The position numbers and the translations under genes are program-made. The notes under the pieces were generated by a model. The model did no database searches, was not told the DNA's origin, and saw only the letters and a list, made by a program, of their open reading frames with translations. Below are positions 7,970 through 11,286 of a stretch of DNA of 11,286 bases, piece after piece (position 1 is the first letter of the stretch; each line of letters starts with the position of its first letter). Source of the stretch: CAZWKX01 sp964614095. Its GTDB lineage: Bacteria > Actinomycetota > Acidimicrobiia > Spongiisociales > UBA11373. The stretch spans positions 1-11,286 of the forward strand of contig CAZTJO010000046.1 of NCBI GenBank assembly GCA_964614095.1, written 5' to 3'.

Positions 7970-8943
7970 CAGCCTCCCTTGACCTCGTTGGCCCGGTCGA
8001 TCAGGGCCGGCACCACCTCCAGAAGATCCTCGGTGCTGCCAAAATGCGCCGCGTTGAAGATGGGGGCATCGGGATCGGTGTTGACGGCGATGATCAGCTC
8101 GGAATCGCGCATGCCCTCCAGGTGCTCCGGAGCGCCACTTATGCCGAGGGCGAAGTACAGCTTCGGCTTCACCGTGATGCCCGACTTGCCCACTTGACGC
8201 GACAGCGGCAGCCAACCCTGGTCGATCGCAGGCCGCGAGCCGCATACCGCTCCACCCAGCAACTCGGCCAATTCCTCGGCAAGGTCGAGGTTGGCCTCAC
8301 CCTGCAGGCCGCGGCCCACCGACACGAGGGCGTCCTGTTGGGTGATGTCGACATCGCCGGCCTCCGGCTCCACATAACGCAGGAAAGCCACGGTGGCATC
8401 GCCGGCGTCGAACTTGAGGGCCTTCACCTCCGGTGATCCGGCAACACGCCCGGAATCGGCCGGTCTGGCGCCGGGCAGCACACCAAAGACCACAGGTGCG
8501 GCGGCGACCTGAACGGTCGCCTCCATCTTCCCTCCGTAGAGGACACAGGTAGCCTCGATGCCGCCGCCGACAGTGGTTAGGTCACGGCAGAAGTTGACCA
8601 GCGGCGCCCCGATGCGGGCCGGCAGCAGCCCGGTCAGGTCCCATGAGATGTTGGAGAGAGGAACGAGCAGACACTGCGGCTGGTCCATCTCGAGCACCTG
8701 GGCCACAAGTCGGCAACTCCTGTCGACCTCGGGGTCGGCGAGTGCAGGAGCATCGGCAACGTAGACACCGTCGGCGGCCCCCAGCTCGCCGACCATACCC
8801 GACACCCCGTCCCCGGCAAGAAGCACACCGAGCTTGCCCCCGAGGCCGTCGGCGAGCTCCCTGCCGAGAGCCACCAGCTCGAAGGAGGCATCGGTGATCC
8901 CGCCCCGCCAGGTCTCAGCCATCACAAGAACGTTCTTAGCCAT
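7969..8943 (-). CDS. etfA: Electron transfer flavoprotein alpha subunit
   Basis: This 324-residue protein is the FAD-carrying alpha subunit of an ETF heterodimer, receiving electrons from or giving them to a dehydrogenase. The C-terminal FAD domain has every usual element: VSVGRGL (207-213), CGSRPAID (234-241), QVGKSG (250-255), GISGAPEH (267-274) and NTDPDAPIF (288-296), followed by EDLLEVVP. SGAPEH differs slightly from the common SGAIQH but keeps the histidine. The N-terminal alpha/beta domain begins NVLVMAE. ATG at 8943 has GAGGAGGGG a few bases upstream and lies 12 nt after etfB. The stop shares one base with the start of the membrane oxidoreductase, which argues for translational coupling and joint function. 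No dehydrogenase gene is in the window, so the electron donor is unknown. Confidence 0.95.
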   Translation of the reverse strand: MAKNVLVMAETWRGGITDASFELVALGRELADGLGGKLGVLLAGDGVSGMVGELGAADGVYVADAPALADPEVDRSCRLVAQVLEMDQPQCLLVPLSNISWDLTGLLPARIGAPLVNFCRDLTTVGGGIEATCVLYGGKMEATVQVAAAPVVFGVLPGARPADSGRVAGSPEVKALKFDAGDATVAFLRYVEPEAGDVDITQQDALVSVGRGLQGEANLDLAEELAELLGGAVCGSRPAIDQGWLPLSRQVGKSGITVKPKLYFALGISGAPEHLEGMRDSELIIAVNTDPDAPIFNAAHFGSTEDLLEVVPALIDRANEVKGG

Positions 8944-8955
8944 GCCTGCCCCTCC

Positions 8956-9729
8956 TCACAGCAATCCTCGTTCGGACAAGATCTCGCAGATCCGGGCGGC
9001 CACCGCCTCGGGATCGCCCTCGAGCATCTCGGCCCGGTCCACCGGCTCCGGTTTCAGCATCTCCCCGATCTCGTAGGACGGAGCATCGGGCCGAGGAGCA
9101 GCCGGGACCGTCTCGATCTCCGCCGACTTCATCGCCGCCCGCACCTTGGCAACGGGCACGTAGCGCGGCGGCTTCTCGGCGCCTTGTACTCCGAGCACGG
9201 CGGGCAGGGAAACCTCGTACTCGCCGAGCACACCGCCGGCGAACTCCTTTGCCACCACCGCCTTCCCATTTTCCGGAGCCACCCGGGCCACCAGTCCCAA
9301 GTAGGGCTGGCCCAGAGCCTGAGCGAGCAAGGGTGCAACAAAACCATCCAAGTCGTCGATGGCCTGGCAGCCGGTCAAGATGAGATCGGCCGGCAGCAGA
9401 TCACCCACAGCGGGCAGGGTCGCGGCCAGCACGCCGGCCGCATCGCGTGTGCTCAAGGTCTGGTCCGCACCTTCGATCTTCACCGCCCGATCGGCCCCCT
9501 TGGCCAGGGCGGTGAAGAGCACATCGTCTATGTCCGGCGCCTCGAGGGCAACAGCGGTGACCGTCCCCCCGTGGCGTTCCTTGAGGATGAGTGCCTCCTC
9601 GAGAGCGTGATCATCACTCTCGTTGACGATGAGGCGCAGGAAATCGAGGTCAAGCGACTTGCCGTCGGCGGCAACCTCAAGCTCCTCAACGACGTCGGGC
9701 ACCATCTTCAGCAGCACCAAGATCTTCAT
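8956..9729 (-). CDS. etfB: Electron transfer flavoprotein beta subunit
   Basis: This 257-residue protein is the beta subunit, which normally binds AMP (non-bifurcating ETF) or a second FAD (bifurcating ETF). It starts with MKILVLLKMVPD, matching the family, and keeps DDHALEEALILKE (39-51), ALAKGADRAVKI (74-85) and LPAVLGVQG (175-183). The nucleotide loop usually reads QAIDGDTAQVGP; here it is QAIDDLDGFVAP (122-133), so the Asp-Thr-Ala-Gln part is replaced and cofactor binding may differ. ATG at 9729 is chosen from homology. The open frame runs 86 codons further upstream, but that part overlaps the previous gene and is not ETF-like. GAGGAGG lies 13 bases from the ATG, unusually far, and a tiny upstream frame ends in an ATGA overlap with this start. 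The gap to the preceding gene is 47 nt. Confidence 0.94.
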   Translation of the reverse strand: MKILVLLKMVPDVVEELEVAADGKSLDLDFLRLIVNESDDHALEEALILKERHGGTVTAVALEAPDIDDVLFTALAKGADRAVKIEGADQTLSTRDAAGVLAATLPAVGDLLPADLILTGCQAIDDLDGFVAPLLAQALGQPYLGLVARVAPENGKAVVAKEFAGGVLGEYEVSLPAVLGVQGAEKPPRYVPVAKVRAAMKSAEIETVPAAPRPDAPSYEIGEMLKPEPVDRAEMLEGDPEAVAARICEILSERGLL

Positions 9730-9764
9730 GGCACCAACTCGCCCTCCTCGTGTGCGTCGTTCAT
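9726..9764 (-). CDS. Possible 12-codon leader ORF coupled to etfB
   Basis: In the gap before etfB, ATG at 9764 opens a 12-codon frame (MNDAHEEGELVP) whose TGA overlaps the etfB start as ATGA. It has its own good ribosome site, GGGGAG, six bases upstream, while the etfB site is badly spaced. It may serve to deliver ribosomes to etfB rather than to make a useful peptide. It could equally be chance, since such a short frame proves nothing by itself. Confidence 0.25.
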   Translation of the reverse strand: MNDAHEEGELVP

Positions 9765-9776
9765 TACCAACTCCCC

Positions 9777-10976
9777 TCAGTCCTCCATCGCCTCGGCGAC
9801 TATCTCCATCACGTCCTTCACGGCCAGACGATCGTCGTAACCGAGCACCTTGACGGAATCCTCGAAGCGGGGCACCTCGTACGGGCACGACACCACAAGC
9901 ACATCCGCTCCGGTGGCAACGGCTTCCTTGACGCGCCGGTCGGACAGACGGTCGTAGCCCTTTGCCTTGTAGAAAGTGTCCAGCCACATCCCCCCGCCCC
10001 CTCCGCCGCAGCAGATGGCGTTGATGCCGGTGTGCGCCATTTCGACGATCTCCACCCCGGGGATGGCATCAAGGATCAGCCGGGGCTCGTCGTAGTAGCC
10101 GTTGTGCCGGCCCAACACACAAGAATCGTGGTAGGTGACCGTGTAATCGAGCTCCTTGGTGAGCTTCGGCTTGAGCTGCTCGATGTGCCGCGCCACAAAC
10201 GGCGTCGTCTGCTCGACCGGAACCGACAGCCCCAGCGGCGGATAGAGGAATAGAAAGGCATCAAAGGCATGCGGGTCGGAGGTGACGATCCGCTCGAACT
10301 CGTATTTCTCGTAAACCTTCATGTTGTCGTCGCGGAGCTTGTCGAAGAGGCCGGCCTCCCCCACGAGGCGAGCGCACTCGCCGGCGCATTTTTCCTCGTT
10401 GCCGAGGATGGCGAAATCGATGCCAAGTGCGCTCAGAATCTTGGCGGTAGCCCGGGCGTTGTCCTGACCTCTGGGGTAATAGGCGGTGTAGCACTCAACG
10501 ATCCACAGGGTGTCGACCGGCCGCTTGATGTCACGCATGATGGGAATCTCAACCTCGGAGGTCTCCACCCAGGCCGCTCGTTTCCGTGGTGACTCGCCCA
10601 TGGGATTCCCGTAGCGCAGCGTGGACTCCAGGGCGCTCTGCAGCTCGGCAGGGACCTCGGGAAGGTTGAGGAAGACCTGCTCCTTGGCGAGAGGCAGGAG
10701 CACATCGGTGAGCCGAATCTCACGCGGGCATTTTGCCCAGCAGGCGTAGCAGGCGACACAGGTAAGGAGATCGTCGCTGGTGAGCACCTCCTCGATGAGG
10801 CCGGCACGGAGTTTGTTGATGAGCCGGCGCGGAGTGTTGATCATCACGCTGCCGTAGGGACAAGTGCCCGCACACACGCCGCATTGGATGCAGCTGAGGG
10901 CTCTGCGGCCGGCGGGAGTCTCGAGAAGGGAGTCGAGGGTGAGGTCCGTGTCCTCGAGAACCATCGCTTGGGCCAT
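9777..10976 (-). CDS. HdrD/CCG-family soluble Fe-S oxidoreductase, first gene of the operon
   Basis: This 399-residue protein without membrane segments has the HdrC+HdrB fusion layout seen in HdrD, GlpC and LutA/GlcF relatives. Two [4Fe-4S] motifs lie at CIQCGVCAGTCP (29-40) and CVACYACWAKCP (73-84). The first CCG half keeps Cys162 and KCAGEC (Cys197, Cys201) but has DPHA (234-237) instead of CxxC. The second half has YHDSC (282-286), CCGGGGGG (322-329) and CPYE (364-367), where CPxC is usual. It probably accepts or donates electrons to HdrA or EtfAB and stands in for the missing HdrBC. That role is inference. The ATG at 10976 is preferred because AAGGAG lies seven bases upstream; the GTG one codon earlier is only four bases away. 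Its CCG half resembles that of the membrane protein downstream, suggesting paralogues. Confidence 0.85.
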   Translation of the reverse strand: MAQAMVLEDTDLTLDSLLETPAGRRALSCIQCGVCAGTCPYGSVMINTPRRLINKLRAGLIEEVLTSDDLLTCVACYACWAKCPREIRLTDVLLPLAKEQVFLNLPEVPAELQSALESTLRYGNPMGESPRKRAAWVETSEVEIPIMRDIKRPVDTLWIVECYTAYYPRGQDNARATAKILSALGIDFAILGNEEKCAGECARLVGEAGLFDKLRDDNMKVYEKYEFERIVTSDPHAFDAFLFLYPPLGLSVPVEQTTPFVARHIEQLKPKLTKELDYTVTYHDSCVLGRHNGYYDEPRLILDAIPGVEIVEMAHTGINAICCGGGGGGMWLDTFYKAKGYDRLSDRRVKEAVATGADVLVVSCPYEVPRFEDSVKVLGYDDRLAVKDVMEIVAEAMED

Positions 10977-10983
10977 CACACAT

Positions 10984-10989
10984 CTCCTT
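10984..10989 (-). promoter_or_regulatory. Ribosome binding site of the first operon gene
   Basis: AAGGAG on the minus strand, seven bases before ATG 10976 and four before the adjacent in-frame GTG 10979. The spacing decides for ATG. Confidence 0.65.
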
Positions 10990-11011
10990 GTGTTGTCCCT
11001 ACGGTGTGGCC

Positions 11012-11032
11012 GCCGGCCAAACCGCAGCCGGC
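11012..11032 (-). other. Hairpin in the operon leader
   Basis: Two copies of the self-complementary GCCGGC (11012-11017 and 11027-11032) can pair as a 6-bp GC-only stem with a 9-nt loop, about 36 nt before the first start codon. No known riboswitch consensus was recognised. It may influence mRNA stability or be a by-product of high GC. Confidence 0.25.
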
Positions 11033-11181
11033 ACCCCCGGTGTCCAGAGGTGCACCGAATCTCGCGAATCGGCCGCAGTTGTGCAGCTGCAGCCGCCCGA
11101 ACGAGACACTAACGGACTTCCGAGGGGCCGAATCCAGCGGTCGCGTCGAAAGGCCCGGGAAACCCCCCGAGCCCCTCTGTA

Positions 11182-11201
11182 GGCCACATCTTTGGCCACA
11201 T
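11182..11201. repeat. Tandem 8-bp direct repeat upstream of the operon (possible operator)
   Basis: GGCCACAT occurs twice (11182-11189 and 11194-11201) with a 4-bp spacer, a 12-bp period, about 206-225 bp upstream of the first gene. Short direct repeats in front of an operon can be regulator sites. No regulator gene is in the window, so the assignment is open. Confidence 0.3.
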
Positions 11202-11286
11202 TCACGCTGCCGGCCTGCCCCCAGTGGCTCCGCGTCTCTTCTGCCCGCCGACTTCGTGCCCATCACGGCTGAAAATACAGTGTCCC

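Larger units (their letters stand above)
10977..11286. other. Noncoding leader region upstream of the operon
   Basis: About 310 bp without a convincing gene. A minus-strand frame is open through it, but its composition (many Gly, Arg, Cys and Ser, mixed third positions) does not look coding. It contains the GGCCACAT repeat, a smaller CGAATC direct repeat (11056-11061 and 11065-11070), the palindrome GGTGCACC (11049-11056) and the hairpin at 11012-11032. The operon promoter should lie here, but I could not pick a confident -35/-10 pair. The far right may hold the last codons of an upstream gene. Confidence 0.5.

Noticed and set aside
6800..8197. 465-codon plus-strand frame opposite the membrane oxidoreductase and etfA
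   Set aside because: Crosses two well-supported minus-strand genes, is rich in Gln, His and Arg, and shows no domain.
7970..8245. N-terminal extension of the membrane oxidoreductase by 92 codons
   Set aside because: This part lies wholly within etfA in another frame and has no membrane or heme motif; the ATG at 7969 directly precedes the first membrane segment and overlaps the etfA stop.
10976..11286. Minus-strand frame open through the whole leader up to the right edge
   Set aside because: Amino-acid and third-position composition look random and no motif or ribosome site is seen; long chance frames are common at this GC content. The tail of an upstream gene at the extreme right cannot be excluded.
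1..11286. Search for CRISPR arrays, tRNA or rRNA genes, insertion sequences and selenocysteine codons
   Set aside because: No repeat-spacer pattern, transposase-like protein, long terminal inverted repeat, RNA gene signature or in-frame TGA at a catalytic cysteine position was found.

Overview
The window is GC-rich bacterial DNA with one dense, co-directional minus-strand gene cluster. Read in transcription order (right to left), nine complete genes run from about 10976 down to 310, followed by the 5' part of a tenth gene cut by the left edge. Shine-Dalgarno sites, GTG starts and overlapping stop/start codons point to a bacterium. The GC content, the anaerobic H2/ETF/Hdr gene content and the resemblance of the membrane Fe-S protein to actinobacterial homologues suggest an uncultured anaerobic actinobacterium, or possibly a chloroflexotan or desulfobacterotan. 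The phylum cannot be fixed from this window alone.

Layout: 10977-11286 is a noncoding leader with short repeats and a hairpin. 9777-10976 encodes a soluble HdrD/CCG-family Fe-S protein. 8956-9729 and 7969-8943 are etfB and etfA. 5858-7969 encodes a membrane cytochrome b/Fe-S/CCG fusion like ETF:menaquinone oxidoreductases. 3876-5861 is full-length HdrA. 3392-3883 is MvhD, 2415-3395 MvhG and 857-2404 MvhA (group 3c-type [NiFe] hydrogenase). 310-879 is the hydrogenase maturation protease. 1-226 is the start of an unrecognised gene behind an 83-nt gap.

Working model (inference): MvhAG oxidises or produces H2. MvhD wires the hydrogenase to HdrA, whose FAD could bifurcate or confurcate electrons between ferredoxin and a second partner. 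The usual partner, HdrBC, is not in the window. Its place is taken by a one-chain HdrD-like protein and by an EtfAB pair with its own membrane menaquinone-linked Fe-S oxidoreductase. The cluster therefore physically joins three modules normally found apart: H2/ferredoxin bifurcation, ETF electrons (for example from acyl-CoA or hydroxyacid dehydrogenases) and the quinone pool.

The most striking sequence feature is that both CCG proteins have lost cysteines. The membrane protein lacks every cysteine expected in its first CCG half, the soluble protein lacks the CxxC there, and both lack the last cysteine of the second half. They are therefore unlikely to work as classical two-cluster heterodisulfide reductases and look more like electron-transfer adaptors.
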